From assembly GCF_011759585.1 (NCBI RefSeq), contig NZ_JAAOYV010000002.1, positions 989,510-1,053,509 on the forward strand: a stretch of 64,000 bases of DNA, written 5' to 3'. How positions within the stretch are numbered: position 1 is the first letter of the stretch; each line of letters starts with the position of its first letter. The notes under the pieces were generated by a model, which was given only the letters and a program-made list of their open reading frames with translations, ran no database searches and was not told where the DNA came from. Shown here piece by piece: positions 41,181 through 49,374 of this stretch. This DNA comes from Frigoribacterium endophyticum (GTDB lineage: Bacteria; Actinomycetota; Actinomycetes; Actinomycetales; Microbacteriaceae). A program made the position numbers and the translations under genes.

Positions 41181-42557
41181 TCAGCTCCGGAAGAGGCGGA
41201 TCGTCCCCTGCAGCCCGGCCCCCGCGTCCGCCGCGACCGTGCCGGTGCGGGCGAAGTCGGCCCAGATCTGGCGCACCCGCCGCCCGCGGCGGTCGACGTC
41301 GGCCCAGTCGGCGTCGCCGACGAGCATCGTGTGCCCCCAGGTGTCGACGCCGCCGAGCAGCAGCGGCACGTCGGTCACGTGCGCGGCGCCGAAGACGGCC
41401 CCCTCCGGGGCCCAGGTGAGCTCGTAGCGGACGGCCCGGCCGCCGGCCGCCCGGTGCCGCGCCGCGAATGCCCGGGCGTCGCGCCCGTAGATCGCGTGGG
41501 TGGTCGCGCCGACGAGCAGGCGCCGGAACGCCCGCCCGACCACCGGCAGCCCGGCCAGGCGCTCCAGCGCCGGCACGAACGCGAAGAACAGGCCCGTCTC
41601 CTCGCTGGTCGACCCGATCAGCAGGTCGACGTCGGGCGCGACCTCGCGCCACGCGGCCTCCCGGTCGGCCTCGGCGGGCAGGGGCGCCTGGCCGTACTGC
41701 AGCCCGAACGCCATGCCCCCGCGGAGGCCGAACCGGCGGGCGGCCTTCTCGGCCGCGGCCTGGAGGGCGAGCACCTGCGCGACGGGGGCGTTCCGGGGCG
41801 GGGTGCCCACCGCCTCCACCATGGCTCGGTTCATGCGCGACCGGCCGCGGGTTATGCCGAGCGGCGCGCTCTGCACGATGGCGCGGCGGAACAGGCCGCG
41901 GGCGCCCTCGCTGATCATCAGGTGGGCGACCGAGTCGCCGCCCGCCGACTGGCCGAAGAGCGTCACGCGGTCGGGGTCGCCGCCGAACGCCGCGACGTTC
42001 TCGTGCACCCAGCGCACGGCGGCCACTTGGTCGAGCAGCCCGAGGTTGGCGGGCACCGAGGCACCGTCGCCGTAGAAGCCCAGCATGCCGAGGCGGTAGG
42101 TCACCGTGACGACGACGACGCGCTGCTCGGCCACGAGCGCCCGCGGGTCGTAGACGCCGAGGTCGCCGGCGCCCGTGACGTACGAGCCGCCGTGGATCCA
42201 CACCATCACCGGCAGCGACTCCCCCGGCTCGAGGTCGGCGGGCAGCGTGATCGACAGCGCCTGGCACTGCTCAGAGTCGACCATGCCGTCGCTCGCGCCC
42301 TCGATCAGGGCGCTGAGCGTGCGCGACGAGAGCTGCGGCGACGCGGGCGCCCGCGAGAACGCCTCGTAGGGCACGGCCCGGCCGTCGGCGTCGACCGCAG
42401 GAGTCGCGGGTCGGGGAGCCTCGAAGCGCTCGGCCTCCGCGTACGGCACGCCGAGCACCCGCACCACGTCGCCATCGACGAAGCCCACGACGGGCCCGCT
42501 CGGCGGGGCGAAGGAGCGGGTCTCACGGAGGGCTCGGGGCTGGGTCGGCGCGGTCAC
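41181..42557 (-). CDS. Type B carboxylesterase
   Basis: Alpha/beta hydrolase of the carboxylesterase/lipase family, 458 residues, somewhat short for the family. VMVWIHGGSYVTGAG is the oxyanion loop, FGGDPDRVTLFGQSAGGDSV the nucleophile elbow (GQSAG). The catalytic Glu is likely in SEETGLFFAF and the His in VFGAAHVTDVPLLLG. The cytoplasmic location is inferred from absence of a signal peptide. TAGCGT at 42564-42569 (minus strand) lies six bases before GTG. Promiscuous ester hydrolysis is the only role that can be assigned. Confidence 0.87.
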   Translation of the reverse strand: MTAPTQPRALRETRSFAPPSGPVVGFVDGDVVRVLGVPYAEAERFEAPRPATPAVDADGRAVPYEAFSRAPASPQLSSRTLSALIEGASDGMVDSEQCQALSITLPADLEPGESLPVMVWIHGGSYVTGAGDLGVYDPRALVAEQRVVVVTVTYRLGMLGFYGDGASVPANLGLLDQVAAVRWVHENVAAFGGDPDRVTLFGQSAGGDSVAHLMISEGARGLFRRAIVQSAPLGITRGRSRMNRAMVEAVGTPPRNAPVAQVLALQAAAEKAARRFGLRGGMAFGLQYGQAPLPAEADREAAWREVAPDVDLLIGSTSEETGLFFAFVPALERLAGLPVVGRAFRRLLVGATTHAIYGRDARAFAARHRAAGGRAVRYELTWAPEGAVFGAAHVTDVPLLLGGVDTWGHTMLVGDADWADVDRRGRRVRQIWADFARTGTVAADAGAGLQGTIRLFRS

Positions 42558-42615
42558 CGCCCCACGCTAGTCGCGCCTCCCCGGGGCCGGGCTCCGCGCT
42601 CGGTAGCGTGCGGGC

Positions 42616-42990
42616 ATGATCGACTTCTCGTCCAGCTCCGTGTTCAAGCTCAGCCACATCGACCCGGCGGAGGTGCGCCCGCAGATCGAGGGGCTGCTCC
42701 TCGAGGGCGAGGTGCTCCTCGTCGCCGCCAAGACGATCCGCGACTTCGTCGTCTTCACCGACAAGCGCGTCATCGCGGTCGACGTGCAGGGCATCTCGGG
42801 CAAGAAGCGCGACTTCACCTCGCTGCCGTACTCGAAGATCCAGGCGTTCTCGGTCGAGACGGCCGGCACCTTCGACCTCGACGCCGAGCTGACGCTGTGG
42901 TTCAGCGGGCTGGGCATGGTCCACTTCGAGTTCCGCGGGGCCTTCGACGTGACCTACCTCGCCAAGCTCATCGGCTCGAAGGTGCTCTGA
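42616..42990 (+). CDS. Bacterial PH-domain protein
   Basis: A 124-residue single-domain protein of the bPH_1 group, with the pattern VLLVAAKTIRDFVVFTDKRVIAVD, GKKRDFTSLPYSKIQAFSVET and the C-terminal helix FDVTYLAKLIGSKVL. Members form ring-like oligomers; their roles are poorly known. TAGCGT at 42604-42609 lies six bases before ATG. It is divergent from the carboxylesterase. Confidence 0.85.
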   Translation: MIDFSSSSVFKLSHIDPAEVRPQIEGLLLEGEVLLVAAKTIRDFVVFTDKRVIAVDVQGISGKKRDFTSLPYSKIQAFSVETAGTFDLDAELTLWFSGLGMVHFEFRGAFDVTYLAKLIGSKVL

Positions 42991-43090
42991 CCCGCTCGTC
43001 TCGCCCCGGCCCCGGGGCCCGGGCTGGCCCTCGTGCGATCACGGGACAGCGCGGGTTCCTGGGGTCTCGCTGTGCAGTCGCGCCGTTGTC

Positions 43091-43118
43091 TTGAATGATT
43101 CAAAACTATGGTTAGAGT
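43091..43118 (+). promoter_or_regulatory. Promoter with MarR-like operator
   Basis: The -35 TTGAAT (43091-43096) and -10 TAGAGT (43113-43118) are 16 bases apart in an unusually A+T-rich pocket. TTGAATGATTCAA (43091-43103) is a palindrome covering the -35, similar to MarR-family sites. Transcription would begin about 75 bases before the small gene at 43200. Confidence 0.65.
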
Positions 43119-43199
43119 AGAGGCAACGCCGACGGTGACGAGGAACGCCACCCGACCCGACGGTGCCGCCTCGCCGCCCCGCACGCCGAGGAGGCCCCC

Positions 43200-43463
43200 A
43201 TGAGCACGAACCACACCCGCACCGCCGCCCCCGCCCAGCCCTTCCCGCTGGGTGGCCAGTACACCAGCACCGCTCGCCGCGACGAGCCGGTCGGCAGCTA
43301 CGTGACGTCGACCCGCAGCGCCGAGCGCCTCGTCGGGTCGTACGTCTCCCCGTCGGTGCCTCGCACGTCGCTCGGCCGCTACGTCCGCGCCCAGTTGGGC
43401 CGCCTGGCCACCCACACCTCGACGATCCGGACCCAGACCGGGTCGATCGTCCTCGGCCGCTAG
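43200..43463 (+). CDS. Small GxYV-repeat protein
   Basis: An 87-residue basic protein, family not recognised. It holds four spaced motifs: GGQYTS, GSYVTS, GSYVSP and GRYVRA, giving a degenerate repeat of about 17 residues in its middle. It has no signal peptide or membrane helix. ATG is preceded by GAGGAGG. It has a strong regulated-looking promoter and a 16-bp terminator, so it is an independent, probably highly expressed unit. The role may be nucleic-acid or partner binding by tyrosines, but this is a guess. Confidence 0.65.
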   Translation: MSTNHTRTAAPAQPFPLGGQYTSTARRDEPVGSYVTSTRSAERLVGSYVSPSVPRTSLGRYVRAQLGRLATHTSTIRTQTGSIVLGR

Positions 43464-43530
43464 CCGAGCCCCAGACCGGCACCGCTCCCCCCGGCGGTGC
43501 CCCGGCGGCGTCGTCCCCCCGACGCTGCCT

Positions 43531-43578
43531 GACGCCCTGCCTCGCGACGTGCTCACGCTTCCCGCGAGGCAGGGCGTC
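43531..43578 (+). terminator. 16-bp perfect hairpin after the GxYV-repeat gene
   Basis: Arms 43531-43546 and 43563-43578 are perfectly complementary with a 16-base loop. It ends the single-gene transcript. Confidence 0.82.
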
Positions 43579-43600
43579 GCTGCGTCCGCGCGCCCCGATC

Positions 43601-43655
43601 GAGGTGACCCGATCCGGGCCTCGCGACCCTGCAGGGGCCCAGGAGGAGTCACCCC
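43601..43655. repeat. 55-bp nested hairpin, copy B
   Basis: Outer arms GAGGTGAC and GTCACCCC and inner arms around TCCGGGCC / GGCCCAGGA. It is one of two copies 104 bp apart in the gap between convergent genes. It shares the GGGCCCAGGA core with copies A, C and D. Confidence 0.78.
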
Positions 43656-43704
43656 GTGCGTCGCGGCGTCGGGCGACCTGCTCGTGCGCTGCGTGACCGT
43701 CGTC

Positions 43705-43759
43705 GAGGTGACCCGATCCGGGCCCGGCGCGCACGCGGGGGCCCAGGACGCGTCACCTC
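43705..43759. repeat. 55-bp nested hairpin, copy C
   Basis: Outer arms GAGGTGAC (43705-43712) and GTCACCTC (43752-43759) are perfectly complementary, and the inner arms match copy B. The length is identical to the other three copies. Confidence 0.8.
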
Positions 43760-43795
43760 GCTGCGGCGACACGCGCCGCGCGCCACGCACGCGGA

Positions 43796-43853
43796 CGAGG
43801 TGGCCCGCCCCGCTCCCTCCACCGTGGTGGGGAGGGCGGGGCGGGCCACCTCG
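43796..43853 (-). terminator. Long hairpin after the DUF3618 operon
   Basis: Arms 43796-43813 and 43836-43853 pair perfectly over 18 bases, and the loop side pairs further with mismatches. It lies 18 bases beyond the stop of the last operon gene. The GAGGTG/CACCTC ends resemble the 55-bp hairpin family. Confidence 0.8.
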
Positions 43854-43870
43854 GCGGTGTGCCCGGGTCG

Positions 43871-44461
43871 CTACGCGCCCTGGACCGTGTCCTTCGACTG
43901 CTGGGCGCTGTCCTTCACGTCACCCGCGGCCGACCGGGCCTCGTCCTTGACGGTGCCCGCCGCCTCCTGCGCGGTGTCCTTGACGCTGGCGAACGCCTCC
44001 TGCGCCGGCTCCTTCAGGTTCTGCGCGACGTCCTGCGCGGCGCCCTTGACGGCGTCGACGGCGGGGCCGGCCTGCTCCTTCGCCTGGGCGACGAGCTCCT
44101 GCTCCTTGTCGGAGGCGGGGATCAGCGACGACACGAGCCAGCCCGCGCCGAAGGCGATCAGGCCGACGGCGAGCGGGTTGCCCTTCGCCTTCTGGACGCC
44201 CTGCTGCACGGTGTCCTTCGTGGAGTCGACGGCGCCCGACGCGGCGCCCGAGACGCTGCTCGAGCCGTGGTGCGCGGTGCCCATGACGGACTCCTTGACG
44301 CTGCTGAACTTGCCCTTGACCTTGTCGGTCTGGCGGTGGGCGATGCTCGTCGGGTTCACCTTGTCGGCGAGGGCGTCGACGTCGTAGCCGAGGCCGGCAC
44401 GGGTGCGCTCGATCTCGGCCCGGATCTGCTCCGGGGTCTTGTTCTCGTTGGCGGTGCTCAT
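43871..44461 (-). CDS. DUF3618 domain envelope protein
   Basis: A 196-residue protein. The N-terminal DUF3618 segment is clear (TPEQIRAEIERTRAGLGYDVDALADKVNP), then a helix with a short hydrophobic stretch (NPLAVGLIAFGAGWLVSSLIP) that inserts in the membrane, and a long amphipathic Ala/Lys/Asp helix (about residues 120-195) of the LEA/apolipophorin type. Its ATG overlaps the TGA of the holin-like gene as TGATG. Such trios are linked to membrane stress in actinobacteria. Confidence 0.85.
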   Translation of the reverse strand: MSTANENKTPEQIRAEIERTRAGLGYDVDALADKVNPTSIAHRQTDKVKGKFSSVKESVMGTAHHGSSSVSGAASGAVDSTKDTVQQGVQKAKGNPLAVGLIAFGAGWLVSSLIPASDKEQELVAQAKEQAGPAVDAVKGAAQDVAQNLKEPAQEAFASVKDTAQEAAGTVKDEARSAAGDVKDSAQQSKDTVQGA

Positions 44462-44916
44462 CAGTGGCCTCCAGGCTTCACGGTCTCGGGGATCTTCTTG
44501 AGGGAGTCGGCCGTCTTCGGTGCTCCCGTGATGTCCTTGACTTCCTTGCGTCCGCGCGTGAACAGCACGAGCGCGACGACGGCGTAGACGACGGCGATGA
44601 TCAGCGACGACCAGCCCACGCCGATCAGCTCGCCGAGGCCCCACATCGCGGCCAGCGACAGGAAGAGCAGGGCGAACAGGCCGGTCAGCCCTGCGCCGCC
44701 GAACATGCCGGCGCCCTTGCCCGCCTTCTTCGCCGACTCGGTCAGCTCCGCCTTGGCGAGGTCGACCTCCTGGCGGAAGAGGGTGGAGATGTCGCTCGTG
44801 ACGCTGCCGAGGAGGTCGCCCAGCGACGTCGTCGCCGCGCGGTCCTCCGGGTCCGGCACGCCGGGGGTGGGCCCGCCGGCGGGCACGCCGCCGCCGGGGA
44901 AGGTGGCGTCGGTCAC
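44461..44916 (-). CDS. Holin-X type membrane protein
   Basis: A 151-residue protein of the actinobacterial Holin-X/YqjE-like family, despite the name not evidence of a prophage. The conserved part runs from SLGDLLGSVTSDISTLFRQEVDLAKAEL to two adjacent membrane helices (GAGLTGLFALLFLSLAAMWGL and WSSLIIAVVYAVVALVLF). The N-terminus is Pro/Gly-rich. The GTG start overlaps the previous stop as GTGA. Middle gene of a three-gene operon. Confidence 0.86.
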   Translation of the reverse strand: MTDATFPGGGVPAGGPTPGVPDPEDRAATTSLGDLLGSVTSDISTLFRQEVDLAKAELTESAKKAGKGAGMFGGAGLTGLFALLFLSLAAMWGLGELIGVGWSSLIIAVVYAVVALVLFTRGRKEVKDITGAPKTADSLKKIPETVKPGGH

Positions 44917-45770
44917 GGGCGCGTCGCCCCCTCGCCCGGGAAGGTGCCCGGGGTGCTGGAGCTCGTGGTCGTGCCGAAGCCGGGCACGTCGCCCTCGGTG
45001 ACGACGTCGTACTCGCCCGCGACGGGGCCGGTGATCGTGGCGTCGCCCGTGGGGGGCGCGGTGCGGCTCGTCACGCCCGCGGGCGTCGTCGAGGCGGTGC
45101 CGGTGCCGGTCGAGCTCGCGTCGCTCGCGTGCTCGCTCTTCGCCTCGGCGGTGAGCGCCTTGACGACGCGTCCGGCGAAGAGGCCGGAGACGGCGGCGAT
45201 CGCGATGAAGGTGCCGGGCTTGCGCGCGGCGTAGTGCTTGACGTCGTCGAGCAGGGTGCCGGGGTCGCGGCCCTCGAGCCAGCTGGCGACGCCGTGGGCG
45301 CGGCCGCTGAGGTTGCGGACGAGGTCCTGCGCGAGCCCGGTGTCGCTCGAGTCGGCCATGGAGGTCAGCTGCTGGCTGACGGCGTGGAGGCCCTCGGCCG
45401 CCTTCTGCTGCTGTGCGCCGGCCTGGTCCTTCAGCTCGGCGGTGGCCTGGCCGAAGAGCTGCTTCGCCTGGCCGGACGCCTCGGAGGCGACCTTGCCGGC
45501 CTGCTCCTTCGTGGTGCCCGCGACCTGCTGCGCGGAGTCCGCCGCGTCGCCGGCGACGGCCTTCGCCGCGTCGGCCTTGCCGGAGCCCGACGAGTCGGAA
45601 GAGCCGGAGCCCGTGCCGGTCGTGGTGGTGCCCGGGGCGGACGTGCCCGCGACGACGGAGTCGAACGGGTCGCCCTGACCGGTGACGTCGCCCAGGGACG
45701 ACGTCGAACCGGCCGCCTGGTCGTACAGGGGGGCCGACGGGGTGCCGTCGGTGTGGTCAGTGTCGCTCAT
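44913..45770 (-). CDS. Disordered membrane-associated protein (operon head)
   Basis: A 285-residue protein, largely Ser/Gly/Thr/Ala-rich. Residues 65-150 form long amphipathic helices with repeated A-A-D-S/Q-A patterns (KADAAKAVAGDAADSAQQ) like CsbD/LEA-type stress proteins. A hydrophobic segment (PGTFIAIAAVSGLFAGRVVKAL) at about 195-216 anchors it to the membrane. The tail is Thr/Pro-rich. ATG 45770 has GAGAGG upstream. First gene of the operon with the Holin-X and DUF3618 genes. Confidence 0.72.
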   Translation of the reverse strand: MSDTDHTDGTPSAPLYDQAAGSTSSLGDVTGQGDPFDSVVAGTSAPGTTTTGTGSGSSDSSGSGKADAAKAVAGDAADSAQQVAGTTKEQAGKVASEASGQAKQLFGQATAELKDQAGAQQQKAAEGLHAVSQQLTSMADSSDTGLAQDLVRNLSGRAHGVASWLEGRDPGTLLDDVKHYAARKPGTFIAIAAVSGLFAGRVVKALTAEAKSEHASDASSTGTGTASTTPAGVTSRTAPPTGDATITGPVAGEYDVVTEGDVPGFGTTTSSSTPGTFPGEGATRP

Positions 45771-45947
45771 GTCGAGACCTCTCGGGATGGTCGGTCGGCC
45801 GCGGGGGGAGCGGCCGCTCTGTGGTTGCGGCCACTCTCGACCGGCCGCTCCCGCACGGCGCCCGGGTTGGGCCTGAGGGGTACATCCCGTCTCAAACGTG
45901 CTTGACAGCCCGACTCGACACCGTTCGCGAACCTCGTCCGCGCACGC

Positions 45948-45986
45948 GGAAGAGCCCCGCTGCGCGGTGCGCAGCGGGGCTCTTCC
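45948..45986 (-). terminator. 18-bp perfect hairpin after the lipoprotein gene
   Basis: Arms 45948-45965 and 45969-45986 are perfectly complementary around a GGT loop. It is one of the strongest hairpins in the window and lies 62 bases past the stop of the gene ending at 46048. Confidence 0.85.
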
Positions 45987-46047
45987 GGGAACCACCGGTC
46001 GGGTCGTCGACCGGGTGGGGTGCGTCGCCGGAGGGCGACGGCGGGTG

Positions 46048-46758
46048 CTACTTGGTGGCGACGGTGATCTTCGCGACTCCGACGAGCATCTCGTCCTGGA
46101 CGGCGTCGGTCTTGAAGGTCTGGTTCAGCAGCGCGGCCGCGTCGGGGCTGATGTGCACCGTCGTGCCCTCGAGGATCGCGTTGTCGCCCTCGGTCTGCAG
46201 GGGCTTCAGCGAGCCGCCGTAGAGGTTGAACAGGTAGGCGTCCTCGGCGGCGACGGTGCCGTTGGCGGTGACGGTGCCGTAGAGCTTCGACTCGCCCGGG
46301 TCGATCCGGAAGTCGGTGAGCTCGACGACGGTGCCGTCGGCGGCGGTCAGCGACAGGCCGGAGCCGTCGTGGTCGATCTCGCCCTGGACGTAGGGGCGGA
46401 CGTCGCTGGCGGGGTCGTAGTAGTCGACGTTGCCGCCCGTGATCGGGAAGGAGAACGTGCCGGTGGCGGAGTCGAAGCCGGCGGTGCCGACGACGCCCGG
46501 GGTCAGGCCGAGGCTCGTGAGGGCCTCGACGAAGGACGCGTCGACGGTGACCTGCGTGTCGACGCCCTTGCTCAGGTCGGGCAGCGACGCCAGCGGCGTG
46601 GCCTCGGCCGTGGGCTCCGCGGCGGCGGAGGACGAGCTCGACGAGCCGGCGTCGGACGAGGTGTCGTCCATCGAGCAGGCGGCGAGCGAGAAGACGAGTG
46701 CGCCGGAGGCGACGAGGCCGAGGGCGGTCTTGGTGATGGTCTTGCGCGTGATGGTCAC
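46048..46758 (-). CDS. Beta-rich lipoprotein (HtaA-like)
   Basis: A 236-residue secreted lipoprotein: signal KTITKTALGLVASGALVFS with lipobox LAAC, a Ser/Ala spacer, and a beta domain with FSFPITGGNVDYYDP, GEIDHDGSGLSL and FRIDPGESKLYGTV. The pattern resembles the HtaA haem-binding barrel, but the key Tyr/His ligands cannot be confirmed, so the link is tentative. The GTG start is preceded by AGGAGC. It has its own strong terminator. Confidence 0.68.
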   Translation of the reverse strand: MTITRKTITKTALGLVASGALVFSLAACSMDDTSSDAGSSSSSSAAAEPTAEATPLASLPDLSKGVDTQVTVDASFVEALTSLGLTPGVVGTAGFDSATGTFSFPITGGNVDYYDPASDVRPYVQGEIDHDGSGLSLTAADGTVVELTDFRIDPGESKLYGTVTANGTVAAEDAYLFNLYGGSLKPLQTEGDNAILEGTTVHISPDAAALLNQTFKTDAVQDEMLVGVAKITVATK

Positions 46759-46913
46759 GATGCAGCTCCTTGTCTGTGGTTCCCGGTGGGGATGACAAGG
46801 GTTCGCCGCCCCTCCCGAGATCGACTGGTCTCGTTACCCGACCGTGACCTGCGGGCCTGCACCGCGACTCCCGCCGGCCCGTGCCGAGGCAGCGCCGGGG
46901 CCGTCCGCGGCCG

Positions 46914-47978
46914 TCAGCTCGCGATGGCGAACAGCCCCCCGAGCCCCACGAGGTACAGCACGAGCACCACGAGCGAGTCGACGCCCATGCCCGCGATCCG
47001 CCGCCGGGGGCGGAAGAGCAGCCCCACCACGTAGACCAGCGTCAGCAGGGCCGCGAGCGCCGTCAGGTAGATGTCGGAGGCCTGCGCGGCGGGCAGCACC
47101 GCCTCGCCCGAGATGAGCGTCGCGACGAGGAAGAGCACGGGCAGGAAGGCGTTGCCGCCGAAGATGTCGCTCATCGCGAGGTTGTCGTCGCCCTGACGCA
47201 CGGCCTGCAGGCCGGTCGAGATCTCGGGCAGCGACGTGGCGAGCGCCAGCACGGTCGCGCCGAAGAGCACCCCCGACAGCCCCAGCTGCGACGACGCCGC
47301 GTCGCCCGCCCGCTCGAGCACGACGCCGGCGGCGAGCGTCGCGAGGGCCGACACGGCGAAGACGACGGATGCGCGGGTCGTGCTCATGCGGGAGTGCGGC
47401 TCGGCGGGCTTCCGACGTCGGTGCCCCGTCGTGTGGGGCGACGCGTCGGGGGCCCGGCCCTCCTCGTGCCAGGGCAGCCCCTTCCCGGCGCGCTGCACCA
47501 GCAGCAGCCCGACCACCCAGAGGACGGCGATCAGCACCACGTCGGGCGTGAGCCGCAGCAGCACGAGCCCGTCGGGCAGCTGGCTGCCGGCCACGACGAC
47601 CGTGAGCACGGCGACCACGACGACCGCCTCGAGCACGAGCGTGAGCGACGCGGCCCGGTAGGTGAGGGGCGCGACCCCCTTCCCCCGGCGGCCGAAGACG
47701 TCGAGCACCACGAGCACCACGGTCTGGATCGCGATGCCGCCGAGGATGTTGCCGACCGCGACCGACACGTCGCCCGACAGCGCCGCGCTGACCGTGATCG
47801 CGATCTCGGGGAGGTTGGTCGCGACGGCCAGCACGATGAGCCCGCCGAGCGCGCTGCCGATGTGCAGCCGGTCGTCGAGCACGTCGGTCGTCTTCGAGAG
47901 CTGGATGCCGGCGACCCAGGTCACGGCCGCCGCGGCGACGAAGATCACGATCAGGAGCCAGAGGGGGAGGGAGTCCAC
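46914..47978 (-). CDS. Sodium/calcium exchanger family protein
   Basis: CaCA-superfamily cation antiporter of 354 residues and about ten membrane helices. The two alpha-repeats are explicit: GGLIVLAVATNLPEIAITVSA...VGNILGGIAIQ and FGATVLALATSLPEISTGLQA...MSDIFGGNAFL, with the ion-binding Glu in each NLPE/SLPE. A His/Arg-rich cytoplasmic loop joins the halves. Start GTG 47978 follows GGAGGAG; upstream in-frame starts give an unlikely Arg-rich tail. Confidence 0.88.
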   Translation of the reverse strand: MDSLPLWLLIVIFVAAAAVTWVAGIQLSKTTDVLDDRLHIGSALGGLIVLAVATNLPEIAITVSAALSGDVSVAVGNILGGIAIQTVVLVVLDVFGRRGKGVAPLTYRAASLTLVLEAVVVVAVLTVVVAGSQLPDGLVLLRLTPDVVLIAVLWVVGLLLVQRAGKGLPWHEEGRAPDASPHTTGHRRRKPAEPHSRMSTTRASVVFAVSALATLAAGVVLERAGDAASSQLGLSGVLFGATVLALATSLPEISTGLQAVRQGDDNLAMSDIFGGNAFLPVLFLVATLISGEAVLPAAQASDIYLTALAALLTLVYVVGLLFRPRRRIAGMGVDSLVVLVLYLVGLGGLFAIAS

Positions 47979-48144
47979 ACGGCGAGGCAACTCCTCCCGA
48001 CGGGCCGTGTCCGGCTCCGGGCCGCGGAGATCCGCCGTCGTCCGGGAGCGGGGCGCGGCCGCCCCCACTAGCACCCGGGGAGGCGCGGTGCCCGATCCCG
48101 AGGGAGGGCTCGACCCGCCGCCGGGGCCGGTCTAGGCAGGAGGC

Positions 48145-48588
48145 ATGTCGTGCACTCCTCGTCCGTGCCGGGCCGCCCCGGCCGCCCCGGTCGCTCGGCG
48201 CCCGCGCTCGGTGGCCCTCGTCGCCGTCGCGCTCGTGATCGCCGGGCTCGCGTCCGGCTGCGCGGGCCCGTCCGACGGCCCCCGCGAGGTCGGTGAGGGC
48301 TTCGCCGCCGCCGTGGCCGACGGCCGGCTCGAGGACGCGTGCGCGCTGTTGACCCCGGCGGCGCGCGACGACCTCGGCGACGACTGCGCCGCCTCCCTCG
48401 GGGGCCTCGACGTCGCGCCGCCCGGGCCCGTCACCGGCGTCGAGACCTACGGCCGGGCCGCGCTCGTCCGCTACGACGACACCGTCGCCTTCCTCGCCCG
48501 GACGGGCTCGACCTGGCAGGTGCGCGCCGCCGACTGCAGCCCGCCCGCCGAGGCCGCGCCGGCCGACTGCACCGTGGCGGGCGGCTGA
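48145..48588 (+). CDS. Small lipoprotein
   Basis: A 147-residue lipoprotein: Arg-rich start, hydrophobic core (SVALVAVALVIAGLASG) with Cys in LASGC. The mature part has EVGEGFAAAVADGRLEDACALL and two Cys pairs, the pattern of small actinobacterial lipoproteins with a nuclear-transport-factor-like fold. TAGGCA at 48133-48138 lies six bases before ATG; GGAGG overlaps the same interval. First gene of a cluster with a microprotein and the DUF6766 gene. Confidence 0.72.
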   Translation: MSCTPRPCRAAPAAPVARRPRSVALVAVALVIAGLASGCAGPSDGPREVGEGFAAAVADGRLEDACALLTPAARDDLGDDCAASLGGLDVAPPGPVTGVETYGRAALVRYDDTVAFLARTGSTWQVRAADCSPPAEAAPADCTVAGG

Positions 48589-48589
48589 C

Positions 48590-48673
48590 GTGAAGCCGCT
48601 GTTCGCGACCTACCTCGGCGGGATCGGGCTGGGGCTGCTCGCCTTCTTCGTGATCGGGGCGCTGGCACGGTGA
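48590..48673 (+). CDS. 27-residue membrane microprotein
   Basis: Too short for most ORF callers. It starts at GTG 48590, one base after the TGA of the lipoprotein gene, and reads MKPLFATYLGGIGLGLLAFF then VIGALAR, a single membrane helix with a basic end. Its TGA overlaps the GTG start of the DUF6766 gene as GTGA. The tight coupling on both sides argues for a real, translated gene. Possibly a small partner of the DUF6766 membrane protein. Confidence 0.68.
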   Translation: MKPLFATYLGGIGLGLLAFFVIGALAR

Positions 48674-49374
48674 CCGGCACGCGCACGACGCGGCGTCGCC
48701 TCGTCGACCGGATCCGCGACTCCGGCCTGGGCCTGTTCTTCGGGGCGCTCTTCGTCGTCGCGCTCGTCGCCCAGTCGTTCGCGGGGTGGGCGACCTTCAA
48801 CGACGACCAGACGAGCGCCCGCCTGCAGCCGATCAGCTGGCTCGAGTACGTGACGTCGTCGAGCTTCGCCGCCGACGTCGCCGAGAACTGGCAGTCGGAG
48901 TACCTGCAGTTCGTCCTCTACATCGGCGCCACGGTCTGGCTCGTGCAGCGCGGGTCGACGGAGTCGGGCGAGCTCGACCAGGTCGGCCCGCAGAGCGACG
49001 AACGGCAGCACGTGCGCGGGCACGCCCTGCCCGGCTCGCCCCGCTGGGCCGCGGCCTCGGGCTGGCGGCTGTGGCTCGCCTCCCACTCGCTCGGGCTCGT
49101 GATGGGGGCGATCTTCGTCGCGTCGTGGGCGGCCCAGGCCGTCACCGGCCACGTGGCCCACGACGAGCAGCAGCTGCTCGACCTGGAGGCGCCCACGGGC
49201 CTCGCCGGCTACGTCGCGTCGGCCGACTTCTGGAACAGGACCCTGCAGAACTGGCAGTCGGAGTTCCTGGCGGTCGGCAGCATGGTCGTGCTGTCGATCT
49301 ACCTGCGCGAGCGCGGCTCAGCCGAGTCGAAGCCCGTCGGCGCCGCCCACGACGACACCGGGGTCGAGGGCTGA
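48670..49374 (+). CDS. DUF6766 family membrane protein
   Basis: A 234-residue integral membrane protein with four helices in two similar halves: RDSGLGLFFGALFVVALVAQS ... YLQFVLYIGATVWLVQRGS, and ASHSLGLVMGAIFVASWAAQA ... FLAVGSMVVLSIYLRERGS. The repeated ENWQSE/QNWQSE before each even-numbered helix is characteristic. The GTG start overlaps the microprotein stop. Function unknown. Its last 57 bases overlap an opposing gene. Confidence 0.82.
   Translation: MTGTRTTRRRLVDRIRDSGLGLFFGALFVVALVAQSFAGWATFNDDQTSARLQPISWLEYVTSSSFAADVAENWQSEYLQFVLYIGATVWLVQRGSTESGELDQVGPQSDERQHVRGHALPGSPRWAAASGWRLWLASHSLGLVMGAIFVASWAAQAVTGHVAHDEQQLLDLEAPTGLAGYVASADFWNRTLQNWQSEFLAVGSMVVLSIYLRERGSAESKPVGAAHDDTGVEG

Noticed and set aside
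44461-44916. Prophage holin
   Set aside because: The Holin-X family is chromosomal in actinobacteria; no endolysin, structural or integrase genes are nearby.
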